A stretch of 64,000 nt of DNA from contig NC_012491.1 in NCBI RefSeq assembly GCF_000010165.1, positions 1,978,001-2,042,000 on the forward strand. Direction: 5' to 3'. Numbering within the stretch: position 1 is the stretch's first letter; each line of letters begins with the position of its first letter. Origin of the DNA: Brevibacillus brevis NBRC 100599. Its GTDB lineage: Bacteria; Bacillota; Bacilli; Brevibacillales; Brevibacillaceae. Below, in pieces: positions 45,079 through 53,186 of the stretch. Under the pieces are notes generated by a model. The model was not told where the DNA came from and made no database searches. It worked only from the letters and a program-made list of their open reading frames with translations. The translations under genes were made by a program, and so were the position numbers.

Positions 45079-45504
45079 ATGAAAAAGTTTCTGACTAGTT
45101 TAGCAACACTGGCACTATTGACTTCAGCTGTACCTGCATTTGCACAGGAGGGACAGCAATCACCTGCAGCTACTGCAACGGCTCACTATTCATCATCCAA
45201 AATATCTTCTAACGAAGATGAAAAGTATGAAGATATGTTTCAAGATATTGGGGTGAAGTTTAATTATATTCCAGGTGCAGATAGATATAAGTGGGTTCGT
45301 TACAATGTAACAGATGGATATGAGGATGCGACTGGTACTTCGTACACTACTAGCTCAAAAATCTATAGTTTAAGAATTGGAAAACTATATCGAATACATG
45401 CTTATGCGGTAGACGAAAACAATAGAGTACTCGCCGTATCAGCCCCGGTTGAAATTAGAGGGGAAAAAGGTTGGGATACGGTTATTAATTTTTGGTTAAA
45501 ATAA
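45079..45504 (+). CDS. Secreted protein, 141 aa, unknown function
   Basis: A signal peptide (MKKFLTSLATLALLTSAVPAFA) is followed by a Gln/Ala/Ser-rich stretch and a compact domain with many Tyr residues (KFNYIPGADRYKWVRYNVTDGYED) ending VSAPVEIRGEKGW. The fold may be an Ig-like or fibronectin-like beta domain, but I do not recognise the family. AAGGAG precedes the start; the TTG at 45076 is a near alternative. Confidence 0.75.
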   Translation: MKKFLTSLATLALLTSAVPAFAQEGQQSPAATATAHYSSSKISSNEDEKYEDMFQDIGVKFNYIPGADRYKWVRYNVTDGYEDATGTSYTTSSKIYSLRIGKLYRIHAYAVDENNRVLAVSAPVEIRGEKGWDTVINFWLK

Positions 45505-45528
45505 TGCTGACTGAATAGTTAGACGAAT

Positions 45529-45552
45529 AGGCACCCACGCGGTGCTTTTTCT
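45529..45552 (+). terminator. Terminator after the 141-aa secreted protein
   Basis: GCACC and GGTGC form a short stem followed by TTTTTC. The same design (AGCACC..GGTGCTTTTTC) recurs at 46965 and 56057. Confidence 0.75.
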
Positions 45553-45742
45553 TTTGAAAAACTACTTATTAGAAACGGGTCCAGAAATAGGTATAAGGAT
45601 GCGGGAGAGAACTCTGCCCGAAGGATGGGTATCTACCGGGTAATTATGGGTGAGATGTAACTTTATTCAAGAGGAGTTCGTCAAACAAATGTATTTGCAA
45701 ACCCCCGATAAACATGTGCCCCACTGAGGAGGTAACAAATCC

Positions 45743-46933
45743 ATGAAAAAGGTTGTGCTCATCGCTGCAATGACAGCTGTTCTGTCTGTCGGGCAGATCG
45801 CCTATCCCATTCAAGAGGTAGGAGCGGCAACGGCGGCCTCTTATCGCATTTCCTACAAAATGCCCACGGTCAATACACTGGAAGAAAAAGAAGTTTTTCA
45901 TTCTCTCCTAAAAGATGCGCTTAAGATCAAAAATCCGCATCCGGCCAGCACCCTGGACAAAAACAGAAAAAGCCTCACGGAAATCGTCGGCGATCTTAAC
46001 GGTACAGACACGCCGCGCGGTTTCATGATCGATGAATTCGTCGTTTCTAAAAACGGGTATTTGTTTGCCCTGTACAATGAGATCGGGATACTAGATCCCG
46101 TCTATCCCCAAGGCTACGATCCGGCCGCCATCAGCAAGCAAATATTGGAGCAGGAAGCATCTGGTCAATGGGGAGGCGATCTACGGCGAAAGCGGGGAGA
46201 GATGGAACTAAAAGCGCGGGTAGACGCACTTGTCCAAGCGGGGTACGTACAGCCTGAGGAACTGAAAGACCAACTGCTTACGAAGCAATTTGTTGCGGAG
46301 ACGTTGTACCGCATGTACAAAAAAGTTAGGCCTTTTAAAGGGAGTGTAGCTCCCAAAGACAGCCAAAGTGAAGCAGTCCGTTGGGCAGTAGAGGTGGGAG
46401 TGCCGGAATTCCAGGTCGATGCAAAAGGGTATGTGTATCCGCAAACGCAGCCGTACTACACAAATTCGCTCGACTTCATCCAGCTGTTTTTGCCGAGTAA
46501 AAAAACAGCGGCTGGATGGGAGTATTTTCAATACGAAGTCAATCAAGACATGCTGCTAGAGGCCGTGCACAACTATTCGGGCCAATTATTGTATGTAAAC
46601 AATAAGCCGTTGTCCTCCCATCCCAACTATGTGATTCTGTCTAAACTTCCAGAGACGAAGAAGGCCGAAACGCAGCTCAGCGCCTCTCTTGAACCTAAAG
46701 TAATGGAGATGGTGGAGCAAGTCCGGCAAGAAGTCCAAAAACCGCGCGTGTGGGACTGGCGAACAGACGTAATCCGGCATCCTTCCTTTACCAAACTTGT
46801 GAGCGAGTACCGGAAAACGAAGAGCCAAAAAGCGCTGAATCAGGTCTATCAATCAGTCAAGGCGCGCTATAATTTATTCGATCGGCAGGACTCGCTTCAG
46901 GTCATAAAAAGCGTCCTGGATCATATTCGGTGA
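45743..46933 (+). CDS. Secreted protein with SLH-like region, 396 aa
   Basis: A signal peptide is present (MKKVVLIAAMTAVLSVGQIA, with cleavage likely near VGA). The middle part (LLTKQFVAETLYRMYKKVRP, then SEAVRWAVEVGVPEF and KGYVYPQTQ) has the spacing of an S-layer homology repeat, but key residues are loose. Most of the protein is unrecognised. GAGGAGG precedes the ATG. GC content is nearer the chromosome than that of other cargo genes. Confidence 0.7.
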   Translation: MKKVVLIAAMTAVLSVGQIAYPIQEVGAATAASYRISYKMPTVNTLEEKEVFHSLLKDALKIKNPHPASTLDKNRKSLTEIVGDLNGTDTPRGFMIDEFVVSKNGYLFALYNEIGILDPVYPQGYDPAAISKQILEQEASGQWGGDLRRKRGEMELKARVDALVQAGYVQPEELKDQLLTKQFVAETLYRMYKKVRPFKGSVAPKDSQSEAVRWAVEVGVPEFQVDAKGYVYPQTQPYYTNSLDFIQLFLPSKKTAAGWEYFQYEVNQDMLLEAVHNYSGQLLYVNNKPLSSHPNYVILSKLPETKKAETQLSASLEPKVMEMVEQVRQEVQKPRVWDWRTDVIRHPSFTKLVSEYRKTKSQKALNQVYQSVKARYNLFDRQDSLQVIKSVLDHIR

Positions 46934-46964
46934 GTTTTCGATAGCACTACACCATCATCAAACA

Positions 46965-46988
46965 AAAGCACCCTTGTGGTGCTTTTTC
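46965..46988 (+). terminator. Terminator after the SLH-like secreted protein
   Basis: AAAGCACC and GGTGCTTT enclose CTTGT, followed by a T-run. Confidence 0.75.
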
Positions 46989-47145
46989 CTGTTTCCTCAC
47001 TACTTTTGACAAGCCGTTTGCGCATATCTTCTCGACAGGAGGGGATGAACGGTGCATGTAAAGATTATACCGGGTATTGCTACTGACAGTATTCGTTCCG
47101 CCTGTTATCAGTATTTATTAGGAAAATACAGGAGGGAGAAGCCGT

Positions 47146-48645
47146 ATGATCGGAATATATGCCAGGGTGAGTACAGAGGAACAAGCCAAGAGCGGATTCA
47201 GCCTCGACGATCAGTTAAGGGAATGCAGGAAGAAAGCAGCGACGAGTGAAGCTGCTGAATATGTTGACGATGTATCAGGCGAGTTCTTAGACCGACCGGC
47301 TCTCTCAAGGCTTAGACGAGATGCAAAAGAAGGACTCATTACGAAGATCGTTTGTCTGGATCCTGACCGTTTATCACGCAAGCTTATGAACCAGCTGCTA
47401 ATTACAGATGAATTTGATAAACGCGGGATAGAGCTCGTATTCGTGAATGGCGAATACGCCAAAACTCCAGAAGGACAGCTCTTTTATAGCATGCGTGGAG
47501 CAATTGCAGAATTCGAAAAAGCGAAAATCAATGAACGAATGAGTCGTGGAAGAAGAGAAAAGGCAAGACAGGGCCGTGTTCTCCGTGACTTTCAAATATA
47601 TGGATACAGCTATGATTCCAAGAAGGAACAGATCGTAATAAATGAAGCAGAGGCAGCAGTAGTGCGACTCGTATTTGATCTGTTTACTCAGCCCAACGAG
47701 CTCGTTCAGGGAATGAATGGGATAGCTGTTTATTTAACCAATAAAGGGGTTCCTACCAAGCGTGGTGCTAGTGTATGGCATCGTCAGGTGGTGCGACAGA
47801 TGCTGATGAACGAGGCATACGTGGGGAGATTTTATCAAAATAAGTGGAATACGGAAGGAATGCTGGGTAATCAGTTTCGCGAGCCAGATGAGAAAGTCCG
47901 TATGAAAATGCGCCCAAAAGATGAGTGGATATCCTTGCCCTGCCCATCTATCATTGACGAAGTTAAATTTGAACATGCCCAGCGACTGCTAAAGGAATCC
48001 AGAAGGAGATGGGCAGGCCGGAGCTTCAACGAGTACCTCTTAAGTGGCCTAGTACGATGTGGGTCCTGTGGTAATACGATGTCAGGAAGAAAAGTAAAAA
48101 ACTGGAGCCAACATATATTTGAGTATACTGACGTTAAGAATACAGCAGGTGCAAAAAATAAGGGATGCGGTCGCCGTGTAAGATGTGAGCAATTGGACAA
48201 TCAGGTTTGGGAAACGGTACGTTCATGGTTGAACAATCCAGATGAGATAGCGATAGCGGTTGAAGAAAAGGTGGAGACTCCATTTGAGCAAGTAGAGCTG
48301 GAACGTTTGCAAAAGGAACTCGAAAAAACGAAAGCAGGACGCAAAAGATTGCTCAAATTGTTTGCATCCGTTGAAGAAGACATAAGCGAAGAAGATATAC
48401 GGCAAGGGTTAAAAGAGCTGAAGGAAAAGGAGGATAAACTGAATCAGCGCTCGAACGAGCTACATGAACAAGCGAAACTACAGATCGCTAACGAATATAA
48501 CCGCAACTTGATCCAGGAAGCTGCTGACTATTATTTATCAAAAGCACAGGATGAACTATCGTTTGGGGATAAGAAAGAGCTGATCCGTCATGTAGTAAGG
48601 GAAGTTAGAGTTTATGAGGAGAGCGTGGAGATATACACGTTCTAA
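47146..48645 (+). CDS. Large serine recombinase, SpoIVCA-like, of the sigK element
   Basis: 499-aa site-specific recombinase, probably the excisionase/integrase of the element. The resolvase domain has the catalytic Ser9 in YARVSTEEQAKSGF and the DPDRLSRKLM motif. The Recombinase domain (about 165-285; GVPTKRGASVWHRQVVRQML) is followed by a zinc ribbon with C305 and C308 (CGSCGNTMSG) and further cysteines in GCGRRVRC. A coiled coil (about 380-450) and a C-terminal tail complete it. It reads toward sigK-C and ends 42 bases before the junction. AGGAGGG precedes the ATG. Confidence 0.93.
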   Translation: MIGIYARVSTEEQAKSGFSLDDQLRECRKKAATSEAAEYVDDVSGEFLDRPALSRLRRDAKEGLITKIVCLDPDRLSRKLMNQLLITDEFDKRGIELVFVNGEYAKTPEGQLFYSMRGAIAEFEKAKINERMSRGRREKARQGRVLRDFQIYGYSYDSKKEQIVINEAEAAVVRLVFDLFTQPNELVQGMNGIAVYLTNKGVPTKRGASVWHRQVVRQMLMNEAYVGRFYQNKWNTEGMLGNQFREPDEKVRMKMRPKDEWISLPCPSIIDEVKFEHAQRLLKESRRRWAGRSFNEYLLSGLVRCGSCGNTMSGRKVKNWSQHIFEYTDVKNTAGAKNKGCGRRVRCEQLDNQVWETVRSWLNNPDEIAIAVEEKVETPFEQVELERLQKELEKTKAGRKRLLKLFASVEEDISEEDIRQGLKELKEKEDKLNQRSNELHEQAKLQIANEYNRNLIQEAADYYLSKAQDELSFGDKKELIRHVVREVRVYEESVEIYTF

Positions 48646-48687
48646 ATCCGTTTATGCACTTCTTTTGACATTTAGATTGAAATCCTC

Positions 48688-49053
48688 ATGCATCTGAGAA
48701 GTCTGAAAAAAACCAAAAAAGATGTTTCCTTGCACGACCCAATCGGGACGGATAAAGAGGGGAATGAAATCACCTTAATCGACGTCCTTGGTACAGAAAC
48801 CGACGAAGTGGTCGACGCTGTGCAGCTCAAGCTGGAGTCCAATAAGATTTACCAGCACATACACATCCTCGATGAGCGTGAAAAAGAGGTAATCATTGGT
48901 AGGTTTGGGCTGGATCAGGACAAAGAAAAAACACAGCGTGAAATTGCGCGGGAGCTGGGCATCTCTCGTTCGTATGTATCCCGTATCGAAAAGCGAGCGT
49001 TAATGAAGTTGTTTAATGAGTTTTATCGGACGAAACAGCCGCAGGGTAGATAA
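48688..49053 (+). pseudogene. sigK: sigK, 3' portion (last 120 residues)
   Basis: C-terminal half of sigma-[39 protein letters not shown], region 4 [19 protein letters not shown] and the helix-turn-helix [20 protein letters not shown]. It has no promoter or ribosome site and begins at the ATG shared with the 5' part, with an in-frame TAG five codons upstream. It is therefore silent until the element is removed. Confidence 0.93.
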
Positions 49054-49089
49054 AAGGTAAAGGAATAAAGGAAAATCATTTGGGAAAAG

Positions 49090-49137
49090 ATCACCCGTAA
49101 GCGAGGCATTGTTTAAGTCAGCCGTCTTACGGGTGAT
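49090..49137. terminator. Long hairpin after sigK
   Basis: ATCACCCGTAAG and CTTACGGGTGAT are perfect 12-base arms around 24 bases. No T-run follows, so it may act as an mRNA-stabilising end or a factor-assisted terminator. Confidence 0.5.
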
Positions 49138-49157
49138 TGCTGTGCGAATAGCATCGG

Positions 49158-49191
49158 CAAAAAGTCCCAGTATCAAACTGGAACTTTTACG
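49158..49191 (-). terminator. Terminator of the tautomerase gene
   Basis: On the minus strand AAAGTTCCAGT pairs with ACTGGGACTTT and runs into T residues. Confidence 0.75.
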
Positions 49192-49199
49192 AAACATGC

Positions 49200-49394
49200 T
49201 TAAAGTTTTCTGAAATCATCAGTGAGAATGCCCGCATACCCCCAGTTTTCATCGTCAATCTCTTCAATAACGATGTGAGTATGTTCAGGCTTTTTGCCAA
49301 GAACATTAACAAGAGTTTCCGTGAACTCTTTCACAATCTGAGCTTTTTGATCACGGGTTGCACCTTTTGTAATTTGAAGGTTGATATATGGCAT
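49200..49394 (-). CDS. 4-oxalocrotonate tautomerase family protein
   Basis: 64-aa enzyme with the catalytic Pro directly after the initiator Met (MPYINLQITKGATRDQKAQI), then LVNVLGKKPEHTHIVIEEI. This is the full length for the family. The start at 49394 is required to expose the N-terminal proline and has GGAG 10 bases upstream; the longer frame to 49457 would bury it. Substrate unknown. Confidence 0.9.
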   Translation of the reverse strand: MPYINLQITKGATRDQKAQIVKEFTETLVNVLGKKPEHTHIVIEEIDDENWGYAGILTDDFRKL

Positions 49395-49515
49395 TTGTCC
49401 ACATCTCCAATCAGGTTCTTTTATAACGTAGACGGACAAGGTAGCAAATAGTTTCAATCATATTACAGTTTGAGTGACAGGGATTTTTAACTTAATAGTT
49501 AGGGAGGAAAGAGCG

Positions 49516-49668
49516 ATGAATAGACAAGCAATTTTGGATGTTTTGAACAACCTGGAGGTAGTTGAAATAAATGGCGGAGATAGCCCATACATCCTCGTTG
49601 AAAACAATGAGATTGTACGCCAGAAACTCAATGCAGTTGGAAAGAGTCTTGCCCTCATTGTGAAATGA
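49516..49668 (+). CDS. Small protein, 50 aa
   Basis: GGGAGGAAAGAGCGATG gives a strong start; the longer frame (49474) includes this site. The product starts MNRQAILDVLNNLEVVEING and is acidic with a likely alpha/beta fold. It ends in an ATGA overlap with the next frame, so the two are translated together. Unknown function. Confidence 0.65.
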   Translation: MNRQAILDVLNNLEVVEINGGDSPYILVENNEIVRQKLNAVGKSLALIVK

Positions 49669-49775
49669 CACTCTACGGTGAAGGTATTTCATGGGATGAA
49701 CAGGTACTTGTTCGCATCTATGTAGACCATAAAACTGGTGAATTAAAGGTTTGGGGTTTAGATTCAGATGATTAA
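49665..49775 (+). CDS. Very small protein, 36 aa, overlapping the previous gene
   Basis: The ATG overlaps the preceding stop (ATGA). The product MTLYGEGISWDEQVLVRIYV continues to GLDSDD; it is acidic with a beta-hairpin look. It could also be the second half of one protein split by a frameshift, since the two frames together would be about 86 aa. Confidence 0.5.
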   Translation: MTLYGEGISWDEQVLVRIYVDHKTGELKVWGLDSDD

Positions 49776-49852
49776 CAAAACGGTAATTGAGAAGAACGGA
49801 GGTGAGACGGTGTACAAAACATTTCGTGCTTCGGTAATGTTCTCAATAAGTA

Positions 49853-49881
49853 AAAAAGAGCCGCGCTTACACGGCTCCAAC
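49853..49881 (-). terminator. Terminator of the lectin gene
   Basis: On the minus strand GGAGCCG pairs with CGGCTC, followed by TTTTTT. Confidence 0.8.
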
Positions 49882-49891
49882 TATTATATTC

Positions 49892-50359
49892 TTATTGACC
49901 ACCTGTATTTGAAGCCCAGACAGGATACCAGCCTTGATTCAAGTCCGTAGTGTTATAAAGAACTAAATTTCCATCATCTTGCATAATCATAAGGTCGCCT
50001 CTAAGGTTTACGGGTGGTTTACCTTGATAATGGATATTACTCCATGCAGCGTTATCTGAATACCAAAGCGGATCACCATTCCCACGGAGTAAAACGAGTT
50101 TTCCGCTATAAAAGTCAAGCTTGAGAGAATGTCCAGCGCGGTTGGTATTCACGCTCCATAAAACGGTATTTGATCTGTTCTTTAATTGAAGATCGTTATA
50201 AACATTAAAACCTAATTGGTATTTACCGTTAATTGACATAAGCGAACCAGTCATTTCTTGATTTGGCTTAAGACGGTCATTCCAAAATGCAAATGTTGCA
50301 GAAGTGAAATGGAGTTGGATCATGAAAACTGCAAATAACAGCAAAGCAATCTTTTTCAT
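49892..50359 (-). CDS. Secreted bulb-type (mannose-binding) lectin-like protein
   Basis: 155 aa with a signal peptide (MKKIALLLFAVFMIQLHFTSATFA). The mature part is one beta-prism II domain. The last repeat has the canonical mannose motif QDDGNLVLY; two earlier repeats (LDFYSGKLVLLRGNGDPLW, QLGFNVYNDLQLKNRS) are degenerate. Such domains occur in plant lectins and in lectin-like bacteriocins of the LlpA class, which have two of them. A role in antagonism or surface binding is possible but unproven. GGAGG precedes the ATG. Confidence 0.85.
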   Translation of the reverse strand: MKKIALLLFAVFMIQLHFTSATFAFWNDRLKPNQEMTGSLMSINGKYQLGFNVYNDLQLKNRSNTVLWSVNTNRAGHSLKLDFYSGKLVLLRGNGDPLWYSDNAAWSNIHYQGKPPVNLRGDLMIMQDDGNLVLYNTTDLNQGWYPVWASNTGGQ

Positions 50360-50483
50360 AATAACCTCCTATTGGATGTATTTTCCATATACTACTAAAT
50401 TTTACCATGCATTCTATAAAAAATGTGCAATTTTCAAAAAGTAATCAAATCACACGATTTGTTAAATGGGGGAGGCTACTCGA

Positions 50484-50630
50484 ATGGGCTGTCAGCATTG
50501 TGGTGGCTTGGGTTATACGGTGGAAAAGACAGGAGAGGTCTCTCCACATATTCCTTATACCGAGGAAACATATAAAGAACCGTGTGAATGCTGGCTTGAA
50601 GAGGATCAGAAGAAACAGTCGTCTTTTTAA
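50484..50630 (+). CDS. 48-aa CxxC protein
   Basis: Short gene behind GGGGGAGG. MGCQHCGGLGYTVEK has a CxxC at 3 and 6, and KEPCECWLEED a CxC near 34-36, so a small zinc site is likely. The sequence upstream (CACACGATTTGTTAAATGGG) is also present at 43861 inside the skin-like element. Unknown function. Confidence 0.7.
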   Translation: MGCQHCGGLGYTVEKTGEVSPHIPYTEETYKEPCECWLEEDQKKQSSF

Positions 50631-50685
50631 CAAAACATTACGTTTGATTATGACAAAAGAGAAAGAGGGTAAAAAACCCTCAATC

Positions 50686-50841
50686 TCAATCGTTTTTAAT
50701 ACCCATTAATTTGTCTGTGAATTTTTCCAAATCCTCATTGTCTACTTTCAATATGCAATCTGAACAACAAGGATGTTCAAAGATGACTGAAGTGATGATG
50801 TAAGGAATTTGTTTATTACAATTGAAACATTTTGGTAACAT
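50686..50841 (-). CDS. 51-aa zinc-ribbon-like protein
   Basis: AAAGGAGGT precedes the ATG at 50841. MLPKCFNCNKQIPYIIT has a CxxC at 5 and 8, and HPCCSDCILKVDNED a CCxxC near 25-29, predicting a zinc ribbon. It is convergent with the 48-aa CxxC gene. Unknown function. Confidence 0.7.
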   Translation of the reverse strand: MLPKCFNCNKQIPYIITSVIFEHPCCSDCILKVDNEDLEKFTDKLMGIKND

Positions 50842-50938
50842 TAAAATTTTACCTCCTTTTAATTTATAAAATTATTATCAAAATGAATGGGATTATTAAC
50901 ATTTTTTTCACTACGTTTTTCTCAAGGAGGGATAACCG

Positions 50939-51385
50939 TTGAAAGCCATCACTATTCACCAGCCGTGGGCGACACTGATTACCCTCGAGGAGAAGCAATT
51001 CGAAACACGAAGCTGGGCGACGAAATACAGCGGGCCAATTGCGATCCATGCCGGCAAGAAGGTAGACAAGGAAATTTGCCTGGAAGAGCCTTTTCGCAGC
51101 GTGTTAGCTGAACATGGATTCACGGCAGATAACCTGCCAACAGGAGCAGTTGTAGCGATTTGCCAACTTGGAGAGTGTCACGAGGTTATGGCGGACTTTG
51201 GAAACTATGCGCTGATTGCAGAAGACCGATTCTACATAGGCGCACAAGAATACCATTTCGGAAATTATGAGAGTGGTAGGTATGCTTGGGAGCTTCTAAG
51301 TGTCAAGCCAATTGATCCGGTGCCAGCAAAAGGGCAGCAAGGGCTGTGGAATTGGGGAGGGGAACGGGATGCAAGCAGGACGTGA
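50939..51385 (+). CDS. ASCH domain protein
   Basis: 148 aa. MKAITIHQPWATLITLEEK, then FETRSWATKYSGPIAIHAGKK and the TGAVVAICQLGECHEV stretch are the ASCH (PUA-like RNA-binding) pattern often carried by phages. The C-terminus shows the usual PVPAKGQQGLWNW. The TTG start is 6 bases after AAGGAGGG. It overlaps the start of the yopX gene by 17 bases. Confidence 0.88.
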   Translation: MKAITIHQPWATLITLEEKQFETRSWATKYSGPIAIHAGKKVDKEICLEEPFRSVLAEHGFTADNLPTGAVVAICQLGECHEVMADFGNYALIAEDRFYIGAQEYHFGNYESGRYAWELLSVKPIDPVPAKGQQGLWNWGGERDASRT

Positions 51386-51703
51386 AGTGAAGTACCAGGT
51401 ATGGATAGTGCCTACAAGGGAAATGAAAAAGGTCACCGCTCTATTGTTTGATGATGATGGACAGTTGTTCGGGGTAAAGACCCCAGATTCCGAAATTAAC
51501 TCCTGCTTGAGTATTCATACAGTCCGCATAAGAGAATTTACGAGTCTCCATGACAAGAACGGCAAGGAGATTTATGAAGGAGACATTGCCCAAAACAAAC
51601 ATGGTGCCATCGGCGTTATAAGATTCCACAAAACATGGGGAACATTTTATTTTGATACAATTCTTGGTTTAAATGAGGAAAACGAACTGGTGAGGATGAG
51701 AAG

Positions 51704-53186
51704 TGAACTACTCCCCTAGTAATAGACAGTATTTAAAAAGAGCCTGTTGCAAATTAAGCAGCAATGAGATGATTCCTGGTTTCATCAGGAGTCATCTTTT
51801 TTAATGTCCACTGATAACGCTCTGAATTGTAATAGGTTACATATTCGTTGACGCGTTGACGCAACTCTTGAAGTGAAACACAGTCCTTATATTCGAGTTC
51901 GTCTTTCATATGACCGAAGAACGATTCCATTGAAGCATTGTCCCAGCAGTTACCTTTGCGAGACATCGACTGCTTAAAACCAGCCTCAGCAATAAGGCGC
52001 CTCGTTGTAAGATGAGTGTAGTGCATTCCTTGATCCGAATGAAAAATAGCATCCGGATGGACGTTACCGTCCAATCGTTTGATTAATAAGTCTAGTGTCC
52101 GTTTCACTAGTGATAACTCCAATGTCGAAGACAGATAGTGTGCCAAAATCTGTTTGGTCGCCCCATCTTTTACGCAAGACAAATATGCCCATTGACCAGT
52201 ACCATAGCGCAAATAAGTAATGTCAGTAAGTAGAACCTTCTCGGGTATACCTTGATCAAACTGACGTTTAAGTAGGTTTGGGCATGTGCGGTGTTCCTGA
52301 GTAGCCTTGGCCATTTTTCGATACGGATTCGCTTTCCGAATAAGAGTGACTAACTTAAACTTTTGCATAAGACGACGAATCTTTTTATGATTCATCACGG
52401 CACCGTTCATCCGCTCCAATCTCATTTTAATGACCAGCACTCCTGCTCTCCCTTTTCGAGTTTCGAAATGCTCCTTGATGAGCAGGAAGTCTCGTTCGTC
52501 GGCTTCTTCTCGAATTTGTCGCTGTTCCTCAGCACTACACCAGCGATAATAGCCACTTGAGCTCACTTCAGCAATCTGGCATAGATAACGGGTTACACGC
52601 TTCAAGCCATGTTTACGAAGAACTAGGCTAATAAGCTGAAAGCGCTCGGGAGACGATAACGTCTTATTGGTTTGTCTTTCGAGCGCTTCTAGCTTTTTTA
52701 AAAGTTCGTTCTCTGCCTCCAGAAGCCTAATTCGTGCTTCAGCACGTCTCAGTTTTTCTTCTGCTGATAATTCTCCCTCTGACTTTCTACCGGTGCTCCC
52801 CTTGCCTCTGCGCTCCTCAATTAATCCAGCTTCCCCAAAAGTCGTATATACTTTTCTCCATCGATGTAAGCATTTTTTTGGTGTATGACGACCAATTATT
52901 TCTAAGGGGAAACCTGCCTGAAGAAATATCTCAATCGGCGTTTGTCCCTCTCGATATGCCTGTACAGCGGTAAATTTGAACATAGAAGAATACGTGATGT
53001 TTTTCCCTGTTACTCGAAGTACATTTTGATTTTTTTCTAACATATGTATCTCATGTTCCGTAAAACTTATTCTATTTTTACTCATCTAACATATCCCCAC
53101 TCATTTCTCGTTAATGATGATTAAAACATAAAAACCCGTTAGACGGTCACTTTTTTCAAAGTGTCCATCTAATGGGTAGTAGTTCA
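51704..53186. mobile_element. IS3-family insertion sequence, 1483 bp
   Basis: The ends are TGAACTACTCCCCTAGTAAT on the left and its partner TGAACTACTACCCATTAGAT (read from the right end inward). An AAG duplication flanks the element at 51701-51703 and 53187-53189. One transposase gene lies on the minus strand. Near the right end is a palindrome (53133-53175) that acts as a T-tailed terminator for transcription coming from outside. Confidence 0.93.
51754..53085 (-). CDS. IS3-family transposase, single fused frame
   Basis: 443 aa. The N-terminal helix-turn-helix (TPIEIFLQAGFPLEIIGRHTPKKCLHRW) and leucine-zipper region (SAEEKLRRAEARIRLLEAEN) correspond to OrfA. The C-terminal DDE catalytic domain corresponds to OrfB, with the Asp residues in VLLTDITYLRYG and FHSDQGMHYTH and the Glu in SMESFFGHMKDEL. 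In most IS3 elements OrfA and OrfB are joined by frameshifting; here they are already in one frame, and all catalytic residues are present, so the element may be active. Confidence 0.93.
   Translation of the reverse strand: MSKNRISFTEHEIHMLEKNQNVLRVTGKNITYSSMFKFTAVQAYREGQTPIEIFLQAGFPLEIIGRHTPKKCLHRWRKVYTTFGEAGLIEERRGKGSTGRKSEGELSAEEKLRRAEARIRLLEAENELLKKLEALERQTNKTLSSPERFQLISLVLRKHGLKRVTRYLCQIAEVSSSGYYRWCSAEEQRQIREEADERDFLLIKEHFETRKGRAGVLVIKMRLERMNGAVMNHKKIRRLMQKFKLVTLIRKANPYRKMAKATQEHRTCPNLLKRQFDQGIPEKVLLTDITYLRYGTGQWAYLSCVKDGATKQILAHYLSSTLELSLVKRTLDLLIKRLDGNVHPDAIFHSDQGMHYTHLTTRRLIAEAGFKQSMSRKGNCWDNASMESFFGHMKDELEYKDCVSLQELRQRVNEYVTYYNSERYQWTLKKMTPDETRNHLIAA

Larger units (their letters stand above)
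39386..48690. mobile_element. Skin-like sigK intervening element, about 9.3 kb
   Basis: DNA that interrupts sigK. The left junction reads GAGATAGTAATG and the right ATTGAAATCCTCATG; the shared ATG (39386-39388 and 48688-48690) is the only run of identity longer than two bases and is the likely crossover. Joining there restores ENEIVMHLRSL. Inside the ends lie ATGTCAAAAG (39386-39395) and CTTTTGACAT (48662-48671), an inverted repeat. A complete large serine recombinase lies 42 bases inside the right end. Cargo includes a dead recombinase copy, secreted proteins and decayed genes. The size is small beside the 48-kb B. subtilis skin. Confidence 0.92.

Noticed and set aside
49516..49775. One single 86-aa gene broken by a frameshift
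   Set aside because: The two frames meet in an ATGA overlap, which is typical for coupled genes. Without homologues neither reading can be preferred, so they are listed separately with reduced confidence.
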